A DNA stretch of 64,000 bases from Myroides indicus (GTDB lineage Bacteria; Bacteroidota; Bacteroidia; Flavobacteriales; Flavobacteriaceae): positions 35,467 to 99,466 of the forward strand of contig NZ_SOAG01000009.1 of NCBI RefSeq assembly GCF_004364575.1, given 5' to 3'. Positions 55,568 to 64,000 of this stretch are shown here, piece by piece. Each line of letters begins with the position of its first letter. The stretch's first letter is position 1. The translations under genes and the position numbers were made by a program. The notes under the pieces were generated by a model that was not told the DNA's origin, did no database searches, and was given only the letters and a program-made list of their open reading frames with translations.

Positions 55568-56482
55568 ATGTTGAAGTTAAACGTAAAAAATGAAACATCG
55601 CGTCTGCGGACAGTGGTCCTTGGTACAGCCCAAAGTAACGGACCTACACCAACGAAAGAAGAGGCTTATGATCCTAAATCATTAGAACACATTATTGCAG
55701 GAACTTATCCGATTGAGAAAGATATGGTTAATGAAATGGAAGCCTTTAACAATGTTTTTAAAAAATACGATGTTCAGGTTTTCAGACCTGAAGTTATTGA
55801 AGACTACAATCAAATTTTTACTCGTGATATAGGCTTTGTGATTGAAGACAAATTTATAAAAGCCAATATTTTGCCTGACAGAGATCGGGAATTAGATGCT
55901 ATAAAATATGTGTTAGATCAAATTAGTCCTCAAAATATTGTGTCTGCTCCTGATGAAATCCATTTTGAAGGAGGGGATGTAATGCTTTGGAATGATTACA
56001 TTTTTATAGGAACCTACAAAAGACCAGACTACTCAAATTATATTACAGCCCGTACTAATCAGCTGGGTGTTGACTTTATCAAAGAGCTGTTTCCTAACAA
56101 AATCGTAAAAAGCTTTGACTTGGTAAAATCTAAAACAGAGCCAAGAGACAATGCGCTGCATTTGGATTGCTGTTTCCAGCCGGTAGGAATCGACAAAGCG
56201 ATTATATATAAAGGAGGGTTTTATGACGAAAGAGAGTACCAATATCTGGTAGATTTATTTGGTGTGGAAAATTTATTTCATATAGAGCGTGAAGAAATGT
56301 ATCATATGTTTTCAAATGTTTTTTCGATTGCACCGGATGTAGTAGTGTCTGAGAAAAATTTTACCCGATTAAATAACTGGCTTAGAGATAACAGCTTTAC
56401 AGTAGAAGAGATTCCGTATGCAGAAATAGCAAAACAGGAGGGGTTGTTGAGATGTTCTACTTTGCCATTAATACGCGATTAA
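55568..56482 (+). CDS. Pentein-fold amidinotransferase/DDAH-family protein
   Basis: 304 residues. Guanidino-group-modifying (pentein) fold: FTRDIGFVIEDKF, the EGGD motif in HFEGGDVMLWNDYIF, catalytic His in DNALHLDCCFQPVG and nucleophile Cys296 in GLLRCSTLPLIRD. Such enzymes hydrolyse or transfer the amidino group of arginine, methylarginine or related compounds. Flavobacterial members are usually annotated as dimethylarginine dimethylaminohydrolase or arginine-deiminase family; exact substrate unknown. The related ctlX starts 18 bp later, and the two likely act on the same or successive arginine-derived compounds. Confidence 0.85.
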   Translation: MLKLNVKNETSRLRTVVLGTAQSNGPTPTKEEAYDPKSLEHIIAGTYPIEKDMVNEMEAFNNVFKKYDVQVFRPEVIEDYNQIFTRDIGFVIEDKFIKANILPDRDRELDAIKYVLDQISPQNIVSAPDEIHFEGGDVMLWNDYIFIGTYKRPDYSNYITARTNQLGVDFIKELFPNKIVKSFDLVKSKTEPRDNALHLDCCFQPVGIDKAIIYKGGFYDEREYQYLVDLFGVENLFHIEREEMYHMFSNVFSIAPDVVVSEKNFTRLNNWLRDNSFTVEEIPYAEIAKQEGLLRCSTLPLIRD

Positions 56483-56500
56483 TAAATATTTGCTATAAAA

Positions 56501-57439
56501 ATGAAACAAACTACAAATAATATATTGATGATTCGTCCGGTAGCATTTCGGATGAATGAACAAACAGCAGTAAATAACTATTACCAAAAAGTGCTGGATA
56601 ACCTGACACCGAGCACAGTAAATGCCAAAGCTCAGGAAGAATTTGATGCTTTTGTTGAAAAATTAATTTCAATAGGTGTAAATGTTATCGTAATTGACGA
56701 TACTTTGGATCCGGACACACCGGATAGTATTTTTCCAAACAATTGGATTTCTTTTCACGAAAGCGGAGAAGTGGTTTTATATCCAATGTTTGCCGAAAAC
56801 AGAAGGTTGGAGAGAAGAGAAGATATCTTGGATTTGTTGGAAGAAAAAGGTTTTGAAATAACAGATATATGGGACTATACTTCCGCAGAAGAAGATAATT
56901 TATTTTTAGAGGGAACAGGGAATTTGCTTTTGGACAGAACCAATGAAAAGGCCTATTGTGCTCTTTCTCCCAGAGCAGACGAAGGTTTGGTGATAGAGTT
57001 TTGTGAAGAGTTTGAAATGACCCCGGTTATTTTTGAAGCATTTCAGACAGTAGATGGAGAGCGAAAAAATATTTATCACACGAATGTGATGATGTGCCTG
57101 GCAGAAACGTTTGCGGTGATTTGCGCCGACTGTATAGACGATAAACAAGAGAGAAAAATTGTCTTGAATCACCTAAAAGAATCAGGAAAAGAAATAATTA
57201 CAATTACAGAAGAACAGGTCAATAATTTTGCCGGTAATATGTTGCAGGTCAGAGGTAAAGATGATGAAAGATTTTTGGTTATGTCCACTCAAGCATATAA
57301 TAGTCTTACTGATAAACAGTTGCAAAGTATTGAAAAGCACTGTAAAATATTGCACAGTAGTTTAGATACCATTGAAGCTTGCGGAGGTGGAAGTGCACGC
57401 TGTATGATGGCAGAAGTCTTCTTGCCTAAAGGAGAATAA
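56501..57439 (+). CDS. ctlX: Citrulline-utilisation hydrolase CtlX (arginine deiminase-related)
   Basis: 312 residues, pentein fold of the CtlX type: MIRPVAFRMNEQTAVNNYYQ, DSIFPNNWISFHESGEVVLYPMFAENRR, FLEGTGNLLLDR, catalytic His in NIYHTNVMMCL and Cys301 in GGGSARCMMAEVFLP. In Francisella, CtlX hydrolyses citrulline to ornithine, CO2 and ammonia. Together with the upstream pentein enzyme it could convert an arginine derivative to citrulline and then ornithine. That pairing is inference from position. Terminator follows. Confidence 0.88.
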   Translation: MKQTTNNILMIRPVAFRMNEQTAVNNYYQKVLDNLTPSTVNAKAQEEFDAFVEKLISIGVNVIVIDDTLDPDTPDSIFPNNWISFHESGEVVLYPMFAENRRLERREDILDLLEEKGFEITDIWDYTSAEEDNLFLEGTGNLLLDRTNEKAYCALSPRADEGLVIEFCEEFEMTPVIFEAFQTVDGERKNIYHTNVMMCLAETFAVICADCIDDKQERKIVLNHLKESGKEIITITEEQVNNFAGNMLQVRGKDDERFLVMSTQAYNSLTDKQLQSIEKHCKILHSSLDTIEACGGGSARCMMAEVFLPKGE

Positions 57440-57460
57440 AATAAAAACCCAAAGATTATA

Positions 57461-57487
57461 AAAACGAAGCAAATAGCTTCGTTTTTT
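57461..57487 (+). terminator. Terminator after ctlX
   Basis: 10-bp stem AAAACGAAGC / GCTTCGTTTT with AAATA loop and T-run. Confidence 0.9.
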
Positions 57488-57509
57488 TATTTCAAAAAAG
57501 TTATTTAAA

Positions 57510-57541
57510 TTGATTTTAAATAATAAATATTTATATCTTTG
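57510..57541 (+). promoter_or_regulatory. Complete promoter of the haem-uptake operon
   Basis: TTG at 57510-57512, 21-bp spacer, TATCTTTG at 57534-57541; both elements fit the Bacteroidota consensus. It lies 44 bp before the receptor ATG. An iron-responsive operator could not be identified by eye. Confidence 0.75.
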
Positions 57542-57585
57542 CAATTAAGAATTTGTCTAAATAAAAAAACAGAAAAACAATATAC

Positions 57586-59706
57586 ATGCAACGTAATAAA
57601 ATATTTGCTCTTGGGCTTTGTGTTTTAGGATCAATCGCAGCCAAAGCTCAGGTTCAAGATACAATTGCATCTTCAAATCAAAAGTTAGAAGAAATTGTAA
57701 TTTCAGGACAATATAATCCGCAAGCTATAGATAAAGCTGTTCATAATGTAACAGTGATTAATCGGGCTAAGATTGAAAATCTGGGAGCAATTACGTTAGC
57801 TGATGCACTCAATCAAGTGTTGAATATCACTATTATGCCTAATACAAAAACCGGTAAATCAGGAGTGAAAATGTTTGGACTTGATGCGCAGTACTTTACT
57901 ATTTTAATAGATAACGTACCGATGATTAGTGATGAAGGCTTTGGAAATAATACTGATTTAACCCAAATTAACTTAGACGATATTGCTCAAATCGAGATTG
58001 TAGAAGGAGCCATGGGAGTAGATTATGGTGCCAATGCAGTTTCGGGAATTATAAATATCATTACTAAGAAGAACAATATGCATGATTGGAATATGAATGT
58101 ATTTGTTCAGGAAGAGTCAGCAGGATTAGAATATGATTTAAAAAATAAAGGAAAACACATTCAGGGAATTTCATTAGGACATAATATAAACGATAATATA
58201 TATGCAAATGTAAGTTATACGCATAATGATTTTAAAGGATGGTATAACGAAAGAAAGGGCTTTACTTATTACGGGGACGAAGATTTGAGAGGGCATGAAT
58301 GGATGCCTAAAAATCAAAATAACTTTAAAGCGTTGCTCAATTTTCACAAAGGATCATATCGCGTATATTATAAGTTCGAATATTTTGACGAACGGATGAA
58401 GGATTATAACCACATTTTTGATATGTTGGAAGATCCTGTTTTCGAAACTGTAAACCCAACAGCTAAAGATCGTATTATCAACACAAAACGTTATGTAAAT
58501 GTTTTAAATACCTCCGGAAATTGGAGAGACTGGTTTCGCTTTGATTTGTCTTTTTCTTATCAAAAACAAGAAAGAGAACAAGAATCCTATCGCTACAGGA
58601 TAAAATATGATGAAAAGTTTGATGAGGAGAATTTTAAAAACGAAAGTAGAGATATATTATATTCAAGAGGTACTTTCAGCGATTTTGTTAAAAGCGACAA
58701 AGTAAAATTTCAGCTGGGTTATGAAATAACGTCCAACAAAGGATATTCAATGATGGAAGAAGCCTTTGGAGAAGATCCGATTAAAAAAACCTTGAGCAGT
58801 TATGATTTTTATGCTTCATCAGAAATTGCTGTATTTCCTAAAATGATGTTGCGCCCAGGGTATAGATTAATGACTTCTAATATTTTTAGTAACCAGCATG
58901 CCTATAGCCTTACGCTAAAATATGTTTTGCCCGAAAATATTGAATTGAGAGCTACTTATGGAACAGCGCCAAGATTACCTAATTATGATGAGCTGTATAC
59001 TTATTTTGTAGATGTTAACCATGACTTGCAGGGAAATCCAAACCTGAGTCCTGAAAAAGGAAATACAATATTTGTCAATTTGAAAAAGAGTTATGAACTA
59101 AATGAAGATTTGGAGTTGTCGCATAGTTTAACAGGTCGGTATTTAAATGTACAAGACAAAATAGATGTTATCCAGCTTATTGATAACGGAACTAAATTCA
59201 GATATGAAAACGTTGATCGCTACAGAAATATGGGAGTAACTTTCCTTAATCAGGTGTCATGGAAAAATTTGTCTGCGGGAATAGGTTTTACTTTCTCAGG
59301 ATATGCGCAACAAATGTTTGGTGCACCAACCGATACAGATAAATTTTTGTACACGCCGGAAGTGAATGCCAATGTGAGCTATACAGTTCCAAATTGGAAC
59401 ACAATCGTATCGTTATTTTATAAGTATAACGGAGAAGAATATAAATATGTAGTGGCTACTGATATGTTTGGAGAATACTATTACAAAGGAAAACAAGATA
59501 GTTATTCGTGGATGGATCTAACAGTACGTCAACCATTTTTAGATAAAAAATTGTGGGCTACTCTTGGATTTAGAAACTTATTTGATGTCAAGGACATAAA
59601 ATCCAGTATTAATTCCGGAGGTGCACATAGCGGAGCAAGCGCAGTAACCGAATTAGCCTATGGACGAAGCGTATTTTTAAAACTGCAATATAAATTAGAT
59701 TTTTAG
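57586..59706 (+). CDS. TonB-dependent haem receptor (HmuR-like)
   Basis: 706 residues with signal peptide (cut near KAQ/V). The plug domain (about 30-150) has LEEIVISGQYNPQAIDKAVHNV, NRAKIENLGAITLADALNQ, and IAQIEIVEGAMGVDYGANAV; the barrel carries ATYGTAPRLPNYDELYTYFV and NPNLSPEKG, which correspond to the FRAP/NPNL signature region of haem receptors, and ends LKLQYKLDF. HmuY follows 14 bp downstream, giving the haem-receptor plus haemophore pair known from P. gingivalis. The N-terminus lacks the carboxypeptidase-regulatory domain of SusC receptors. Confidence 0.88.
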   Translation: MQRNKIFALGLCVLGSIAAKAQVQDTIASSNQKLEEIVISGQYNPQAIDKAVHNVTVINRAKIENLGAITLADALNQVLNITIMPNTKTGKSGVKMFGLDAQYFTILIDNVPMISDEGFGNNTDLTQINLDDIAQIEIVEGAMGVDYGANAVSGIINIITKKNNMHDWNMNVFVQEESAGLEYDLKNKGKHIQGISLGHNINDNIYANVSYTHNDFKGWYNERKGFTYYGDEDLRGHEWMPKNQNNFKALLNFHKGSYRVYYKFEYFDERMKDYNHIFDMLEDPVFETVNPTAKDRIINTKRYVNVLNTSGNWRDWFRFDLSFSYQKQEREQESYRYRIKYDEKFDEENFKNESRDILYSRGTFSDFVKSDKVKFQLGYEITSNKGYSMMEEAFGEDPIKKTLSSYDFYASSEIAVFPKMMLRPGYRLMTSNIFSNQHAYSLTLKYVLPENIELRATYGTAPRLPNYDELYTYFVDVNHDLQGNPNLSPEKGNTIFVNLKKSYELNEDLELSHSLTGRYLNVQDKIDVIQLIDNGTKFRYENVDRYRNMGVTFLNQVSWKNLSAGIGFTFSGYAQQMFGAPTDTDKFLYTPEVNANVSYTVPNWNTIVSLFYKYNGEEYKYVVATDMFGEYYYKGKQDSYSWMDLTVRQPFLDKKLWATLGFRNLFDVKDIKSSINSGGAHSGASAVTELAYGRSVFLKLQYKLDF

Positions 59707-59720
59707 AAGAAAATATAGAG

Positions 59721-61160
59721 ATGAAAAAGATTGTACAATTAACGATTTTGTTTGTTTTTTTAGGCGCTTTTACTGCCTGTGAAAAAGATTCTAAAAACGG
59801 GAATAATGATGAAATGAATTTTATTGTAGCTTTTAAAGAACAGTCAGTTAGTTATGAGCAAATTACCGATGATAAAAAAATAGAGCTTGTTTTTTCAGAA
59901 ATGGCTGTAGAAGAAGGAAGTGTAGAAATTAAATTATTTGAAAAAAATGCTAAGTACGGTGAAGATTATCAAACACTGCCGACATCGGAAAACTTAGTAT
60001 TGACTTTGCCTTTTCAAAAAGGGGATAAAGGAATAAATTTCACTTTTGAAAACCTTATTTTTCCATTTGATCGTACAGATAAAACAGTTCAGTTTACTAT
60101 CAATAAAGTAAATTATAAAGCAAAACCTACTAATGTTCAGGGATATAACATTATGTTGATTAGTTTTGACGCTTCCTTAGGAGGAGTAATTACACCCGAA
60201 ATAGGAGGAGCGTCTCAGCCTAATCAAGTATATGTTGATTTAGGAGGAAAAGCAACGTATACCGTAAAAAGAGATTCATGGGATTTGGCTTTTTATTCGG
60301 GCAACGATTTTAAAGTTAAAATTAATGGAGCTGTTTATATGGCAGCAGGAAAACTGGACTTTACAGATATTGATAAAGTAAAGGAAAGTGATGTGGAGGA
60401 ATTAAAAAATAAAGTAAAAATAGGGACTTTTGAAGCCTCAAACGTACAGTATATCGATTTTCCTTCGGGAGAATTAGATAGAACTGCTATTGGAACTATT
60501 AGAGAGAATGATGCAGATAATAAAGTGTATTTATTAAATTTAGGTTTTGAACCAGGCAGCCCTAATGCAGCTGCCGGAACTGTAAACATTACAGGGCAAA
60601 GTAGAGGTTGGAAAAAAATAAGAATTTTAAAAAGAGGAGAAAATTATTTGCTGCAATATGCTAATCTTTCTGATACAGCTCATAAAGAAGTTTTGATTAC
60701 CAAAAGCACTGGTTTTAATTTTACGTTCTTTAGTATCTTAAATGATAAAGTTGTAGAGGTAGAACCTTCTCAAAAAAAATGGGATTTAAATTTTACGGTT
60801 TTTACCAATACAGTAGATCAAAATGGTCAGGATATGGGGTCTTATGGTTTTTCCGACTTTATAGTAATAAATCGTTACGGAGGAGTAAAAGCCTATCGCA
60901 TAGCCGTAGGAGATAAGGATAGTAAGAGCGCTTATAAAGAATTTAATAAACAAGATGTTCAACAGAATTTATTAGAAGATGATTTGCGCGTTATCGGCGG
61001 AACATGGAGAGATGTGGCTAATGATAAGGTTTTGTTTTCCAATGTCTTTTATGTGATTCAGGATTCCAAAGGGAACTTTTATAAAATGAGAATGTTGAGT
61101 CTTATGAGTGAAAACGGAGAACGCGGCCATCCAAAATTTGAATATAGCTTGTTGAGATAA
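59721..61160 (+). CDS. hmuY: HmuY-family haem-binding lipoprotein
   Basis: 479 residues. The signal peptide ends in FTACEKD (lipoprotein Cys20). Residues ~25-130 form a beta-sandwich with DYQTLPTSENLVL. From ~155 two HmuY-like units can be seen: WDLAFYSGNDFKVKING and WDLNFTVFTNTVDQNG, with GFSDFIVINRYGGVKAYRI and the closing VFYVIQDSKGNFYKMRMLSLM. HmuY binds haem outside the cell and delivers it to the receptor HmuR; the order receptor-HmuY is the reverse of that in P. gingivalis. It is larger than P. gingivalis HmuY (~215 residues), and its haem-ligating residues are not identifiable by eye. Confidence 0.85.
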   Translation: MKKIVQLTILFVFLGAFTACEKDSKNGNNDEMNFIVAFKEQSVSYEQITDDKKIELVFSEMAVEEGSVEIKLFEKNAKYGEDYQTLPTSENLVLTLPFQKGDKGINFTFENLIFPFDRTDKTVQFTINKVNYKAKPTNVQGYNIMLISFDASLGGVITPEIGGASQPNQVYVDLGGKATYTVKRDSWDLAFYSGNDFKVKINGAVYMAAGKLDFTDIDKVKESDVEELKNKVKIGTFEASNVQYIDFPSGELDRTAIGTIRENDADNKVYLLNLGFEPGSPNAAAGTVNITGQSRGWKKIRILKRGENYLLQYANLSDTAHKEVLITKSTGFNFTFFSILNDKVVEVEPSQKKWDLNFTVFTNTVDQNGQDMGSYGFSDFIVINRYGGVKAYRIAVGDKDSKSAYKEFNKQDVQQNLLEDDLRVIGGTWRDVANDKVLFSNVFYVIQDSKGNFYKMRMLSLMSENGERGHPKFEYSLLR

Positions 61161-61270
61161 TACGATATTTAAAAGAAATATAGAAGTTGTTGCTCTATAT
61201 TAAAATTCAATCAAATTGCAAATAGTACTTTGTATTTGTTGTTTATTGAGTTGTTAGTTTATTTTTGTTA

Positions 61271-61305
61271 GAAAAACCCCAAATTTGTTGTGTTTGGGGT
61301 TTTTC
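61271..61305 (+). terminator. Terminator after the haem operon
   Basis: 13-bp stem GAAAAACCCCAAA / TTTGGGGTTTTTC with a 9-nt loop, about 110 bp after hmuY. Confidence 0.88.
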
Positions 61306-61363
61306 GTTTTATAACCCTTAGCATTTTAAGATGAAATTATATTTAGAATTGTTCTAAATAGTG

Positions 61364-61371
61364 TATCTTTG
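61364..61371 (+). promoter_or_regulatory. -7 promoter box of the methyltransferase gene
   Basis: TATCTTTG matches TAnnTTTG, 13 bp before the ATG at 61385, giving a very short leader. The -33 TTG is closer than normal. Confidence 0.5.
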
Positions 61372-61384
61372 GTAAAAAGGTAAA

Positions 61385-62044
61385 ATGGAACAAAATGATT
61401 ACGAGGAATTAGCCTGTCAGTTGAGATGTCCTGAAGGTGAGAAGGGAGAGCAGGTGGCAGAAATTATGTTTGAATCCAACTGCAAAATGATTTTCAAAAC
61501 TATTGATCGCTTGCAGATAGAAGATTGCGACAATATATTGGAATTGGGATTTGGCAGTGGAAAACACTTCCCTTATTTGTTTCAAAAAGCAAAAAATATA
61601 CATTATTGTGGGTTAGAAATCTCGCCCTTAATGATTGATTTCGCGACTAAACTCAATCAAGATTTGATACAGCGTGAAAATATAAGTTTAAAACTATCGG
61701 ACAATAGTAGTTCCTTGCAGTTAAAAAACAATAGTTTTAAGCATTGCTTTTCCGTGAATACCGTTTACTTTTGGGAAGAACCGCATAAATATTTACAAGA
61801 AATCTACCGCATACTTCAAACAGGAGGAAGTTTAGCTTTATCGTATATCAAAGAAGATTTTGTTTTAAAGCAGCCCTTTGCCAAACCGGAAGTATTTCAC
61901 TTTCATCGTACAGATTGGCTTATCCGCATTATGAAGAATATAGGATACAGCAGTGTAGAACAATGGCAGTATATTGAAAATACGCCCAATAAATTAGGAG
62001 AAAATGTAGTACGCCCGTTTATTGTATTAAAAGGATTTAAATAG
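61385..62044 (+). CDS. Class I SAM-dependent methyltransferase
   Basis: 219 residues. Motif I is ILELGFGSGKHFPYL, motif post-I LEISPLMIDFATKL, motif II/III region FKHCFSVNTVYFWEEPHKYL followed by IYRILQTGGSLALSYI. This is the Methyltransf_11/UbiE-like type that acts on small molecules. No substrate can be read off. The LLM-class oxidoreductase follows 33 bp later, so both may serve one small-molecule pathway. Confidence 0.85.
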   Translation: MEQNDYEELACQLRCPEGEKGEQVAEIMFESNCKMIFKTIDRLQIEDCDNILELGFGSGKHFPYLFQKAKNIHYCGLEISPLMIDFATKLNQDLIQRENISLKLSDNSSSLQLKNNSFKHCFSVNTVYFWEEPHKYLQEIYRILQTGGSLALSYIKEDFVLKQPFAKPEVFHFHRTDWLIRIMKNIGYSSVEQWQYIENTPNKLGENVVRPFIVLKGFK

Positions 62045-62077
62045 TTTTGATTACATTTATGCAGTAAAAAAATAGAA

Positions 62078-63085
62078 ATGAAAAAACAAAATATACCTTA
62101 TTCCTTTCTTGATCTTGCTATAATAGGCGAAGAAAAAACTACTGCTGAAACATTGAAAAATGTTCTCTATACAGCCCAATGTGCAGAAAAAGAAGGGTAT
62201 ACGAGGTATTGGATGGCAGAACATCATAATATGCCCCATATAGCAAGTTCGGCAACATCCGTTTTAATAGGCTATGTAGCAGGAGGCACACAAACAATAA
62301 AAGTTGGTTCGGGCGGAATCATGCTGCCCAATCATCCTCCTTTAGTTATTGCAGAACAATTCGGAACCTTGGAAGCGCTGTATCCGAACCGTATTGATTT
62401 AGGGTTAGGTAGAGCTCCCGGAACAGACCAGCTGACAGCAATGGCTTTGAGAAGAAATGATTTGACAACTGCTAATTATTTTCCCCAGCAGATAGAAGAG
62501 CTAAAAGCTTTTTTTAGCTTAGAGAATAAAAATGCTAAAGTACGTGCTTTTCCCGGAGAAGGACAGAACGTGCCAATGTGGATTTTAGGCTCCAGCACAG
62601 ATAGCGCCTATTTAGCCGCCGAATTAGGGTTGCCCTACGCATTTGCAAGTCACTTTGCTCCAGAGCAACTTCAAATGGCAGGACGGATTTACAAAAATAA
62701 TTTCAAACCCTCAGTTCAGCTTGAGAAATCCTATTTTATGCCGTGTATCAATGTAATTATGGCAGATACACAATATGATGCCGAATATTTGGCGACGTCA
62801 TTTTACAGAATGTTTTTAGGAATTATCCGAAATGATAGAAAACCCATGCAAAAACCAATTCATTCCATAAACGGATTATGGTCTGTTCAGGAAGAAGCAA
62901 TGGTTTATCAAAAAACAGCATGTTCTTTTATCGGAACAGAAGAAGAACTATTGCACGAAGTGCAGCGTTTTTCAGATATTTTGGAAGTAGATGAACTGAT
63001 GATTACTACCCCCGTTTACGATTATGAAGAAAGAGTTAAGAGTATGGCTAAATTTGCAAGATTAATGCAAAAAGTAAATAATTAA
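62078..63085 (+). CDS. LLM-class flavin-dependent oxidoreductase
   Basis: 335 residues, bacterial-luciferase-like TIM barrel. [95 protein letters not shown] and [28 protein letters not shown] are typical of the 'group 1' luciferase-family oxidoreductases (YhbW/MsnO8). It uses reduced flavin and oxygen; substrate unknown. True light emission is unlikely, since no luxAB pair is present. Confidence 0.9.
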   Translation: MKKQNIPYSFLDLAIIGEEKTTAETLKNVLYTAQCAEKEGYTRYWMAEHHNMPHIASSATSVLIGYVAGGTQTIKVGSGGIMLPNHPPLVIAEQFGTLEALYPNRIDLGLGRAPGTDQLTAMALRRNDLTTANYFPQQIEELKAFFSLENKNAKVRAFPGEGQNVPMWILGSSTDSAYLAAELGLPYAFASHFAPEQLQMAGRIYKNNFKPSVQLEKSYFMPCINVIMADTQYDAEYLATSFYRMFLGIIRNDRKPMQKPIHSINGLWSVQEEAMVYQKTACSFIGTEEELLHEVQRFSDILEVDELMITTPVYDYEERVKSMAKFARLMQKVNN

Positions 63086-63119
63086 ACTTTTATGTATGGT
63101 ATTGATAAAAATAAAGAAC

Positions 63120-63662
63120 ATGCGATTTTGCTTTTTTCTTTTACTCGTTTTTTGTATTATGATGAGCTGTAAAAACAAGTATGAAACAGAAAAAGTTTCT
63201 GTTGAAAATAGGTTCTCAGTAGAACTTCCCTATCATCTAAAAAAGACAAAAGGATTGAATGAAGATGCTATTCTCCAGTATAGCAATGCGGTTCAAGAAT
63301 TATATGTGGTAGTCCTTGAAGAAAAAAAAGATAAATTGCTTAACTCTCTTAATAAGGATTCCTTAAGCAAAGAAAATAACGTCATGAGTTTAGAGAAATA
63401 TTCCTCTCTATGTTATGAAAGGTTAGAAAATCATACGGAAGAATTAAAGGATTTTGATGTCAAAAATAGTGTCATAAATGGATTAAATGCGAAAGATGCA
63501 GAATTTGTTGTAAAAATATCAGGTGTAAATATGTATTATAATTACGTTATTTTAGAAGGCACAGATTATTATTACCAGCTTTTCATTTGGACTTTATTGC
63601 GTCACAAACGCGACCACCATTCGTCTATTCGTCATATAATTTCCACCTTTTGTGAATATTAG
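63120..63662 (+). CDS. Small hypothetical lipoprotein
   Basis: 180 residues from the ATG at 63120; the ATG at 63096 would add eight residues before the signal peptide. The signal peptide (MRFCFFLLLVFCIMMSC) ends in a lipoprotein Cys. The rest is charged and mixed alpha/beta (FSVELPYHLKKTKGLNEDAI, AQELYVVVLEEKK-like VQELYVVVLEEKK, YYNYVILEGTDYYYQLFIWT), with a His/Arg-rich end. It resembles the many short PsbP/Mog1-like lipoproteins of Bacteroidota, but no firm family is assigned. Confidence 0.65.
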   Translation: MRFCFFLLLVFCIMMSCKNKYETEKVSVENRFSVELPYHLKKTKGLNEDAILQYSNAVQELYVVVLEEKKDKLLNSLNKDSLSKENNVMSLEKYSSLCYERLENHTEELKDFDVKNSVINGLNAKDAEFVVKISGVNMYYNYVILEGTDYYYQLFIWTLLRHKRDHHSSIRHIISTFCEY

Positions 63663-63748
63663 CAGGAATTAATGTTTTGGATCACAGTATTTTGCGAAAT
63701 AAAATAAAAAAAGGTTTGCAAAAGCTTTCACAAAGGCAAAAAAGGGAT

Positions 63749-63756
63749 TAGTTTTG
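63749..63756 (+). promoter_or_regulatory. Tandem promoter 1, -7 box
   Basis: TAGTTTTG followed by CCCACGC. The -33 position holds TTC rather than TTG at 19 bp, so this is the weakest of the three. Confidence 0.45.
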
Positions 63757-63821
63757 CCCACGCAAATGAGAAAACGTTCTTTGTAAGATTTTTCTTTAAA
63801 AAAACAATCCGAAAAGCTTGT

Positions 63822-63849
63822 TTGAAGAATGAAAAAGGAATTAACTTTG
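63822..63849 (+). promoter_or_regulatory. Tandem promoter 2
   Basis: TTG at 63822-63824, 17-bp spacer, TAACTTTG at 63842-63849, followed by GCTTCCCG. Confidence 0.65.
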
Positions 63850-63914
63850 GCTTCCCGTTTTGGCGGGATGGTTTCAGGATAAAAAAGGCTGCAAATATTT
63901 TTTTAAAAAAAGAT

Positions 63915-63944
63915 TTGCAATTTAAAAAAAGAATACTACTTTTG
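63915..63944 (+). promoter_or_regulatory. Tandem promoter 3
   Basis: TTG at 63915-63917 (in TTTGCAA), 19-bp A-rich spacer, TACTTTTG at 63937-63944, followed by CATCCGC. Same layout and spacer as the ribosomal superoperon promoter at 32736-32765. Confidence 0.8.
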
Positions 63945-64000
63945 CATCCGCTTTCAGATACAAAGATGCTGTTTTTAAAGACAGAGTTTTAGAGTTTGAA

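Larger units (their letters stand above)
63663..64000 (+). other. Tandem-promoter region leading out of the window
   Basis: 338 bp without a gene. It holds three -7-type boxes in the plus direction, each followed by a short C-rich discriminator, and an inverted repeat GGCAAAA / TTTTGCC around the first. The window ends in AGAGTTTTAGAGTTTGAA. Stacked strong promoters with a GC-rich discriminator suggest an rRNA operon or another highly transcribed unit just beyond the edge. Confidence 0.6.

Noticed and set aside
62078..63085. Bioluminescence luciferase
   Set aside because: Only one luciferase-fold protein, of the common LLM oxidoreductase type, with no luxAB or luxCDE genes.
63980..64000. Start of 16S rRNA at the window end
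   Set aside because: AGAGTTTGAA lacks the following TCCTGGCTCAG because the window ends, and the tenth base already differs from the usual AGAGTTTGAT.

Overview
The window reads as a chromosome segment of a low-GC member of the Flavobacteriaceae (Bacteroidota); I could not determine the genus. Evidence: promoters of the Bacteroidota type (TTG, about 17-23 bp, TAnnTTTG) recur in front of genes (best at rpsL, the haem receptor and the right edge); secreted proteins follow Bacteroidota patterns (TonB receptors, HmuY, FISUMP and SprB-repeat modules, lipoproteins with acidic residues just after the lipid-bearing Cys); and the order rplQ-carA-eno-gltA-DDAH-like-ctlX is, from memory, common in flavobacteria.

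Layout. 1-8.7 kb: a partial glutathionylspermidine-synthase-like gene, a pentapeptide-repeat protein, an SDR dehydrogenase, a WG-repeat protein, a palindromic intergenic repeat, a TonB-dependent receptor on the minus strand, a PhnB-like protein, an ecotin-type protease inhibitor, an alpha/beta hydrolase and a carboxypeptidase-regulatory-like protein. 9.1-14.9 kb: a complete seven-subunit Mrp/Mnh Na+/H+ antiporter operon. 15-21.5 kb: an S46 dipeptidyl-peptidase (DPP7 type), the peptidoglycan-recycling ligase Mpl, RadC, a YjjG-like nucleotidase and RarA. 21.6-30.2 kb is accessory in character: an SdpI gene beside a decayed second copy, a long inverted repeat, a lipoprotein with a bacteriocin-like glycine-rich tail plus a small membrane-anchored partner, a rhomboid protease, and a cluster of three lipoprotein genes. 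Two of those three share a 1.24-kb near-identical front half but carry unrelated C-terminal modules. A PAS-LuxR regulator sits next to them, and a similar GC-cored palindrome lies 64-70 bp before each of the three starts. 30.2-32.6 kb: RlmB and an Omp85-like protein.

32.7-49.9 kb: the str-S10-spc-alpha ribosomal superoperon from rpsL to rplQ, with fusA, secY, infA and rpoA. It has a strong promoter in front, a terminator-like hairpin between rpsJ and rplC, a second one in front of rpsD, and a proper terminator after rplQ. rpsN and rpmJ are of the zinc-free type. 49.9-57.5 kb: carA, a short accessory insert of lipoprotein-like genes (one apparently disrupted), eno, gltA, and two consecutive pentein-fold guanidino-group enzymes. 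57.5-61.2 kb: a haem-acquisition pair (TonB receptor + HmuY). 61.4-63.7 kb: a methyltransferase, a luciferase-like monooxygenase and a small lipoprotein. The last 300 bp hold tandem strong promoters pointing out of the window, probably for an rRNA operon or another highly expressed unit.

The most promising candidate for an undescribed system is the 24.8-30.2 kb lipoprotein/PAS-LuxR cluster with its shared palindromic leaders. Second is the lipoprotein with a bacteriocin-like tail and its small partner at 22.4-23.5 kb. No tRNA, rRNA, CRISPR array, prophage or insertion sequence was recognised inside the window.
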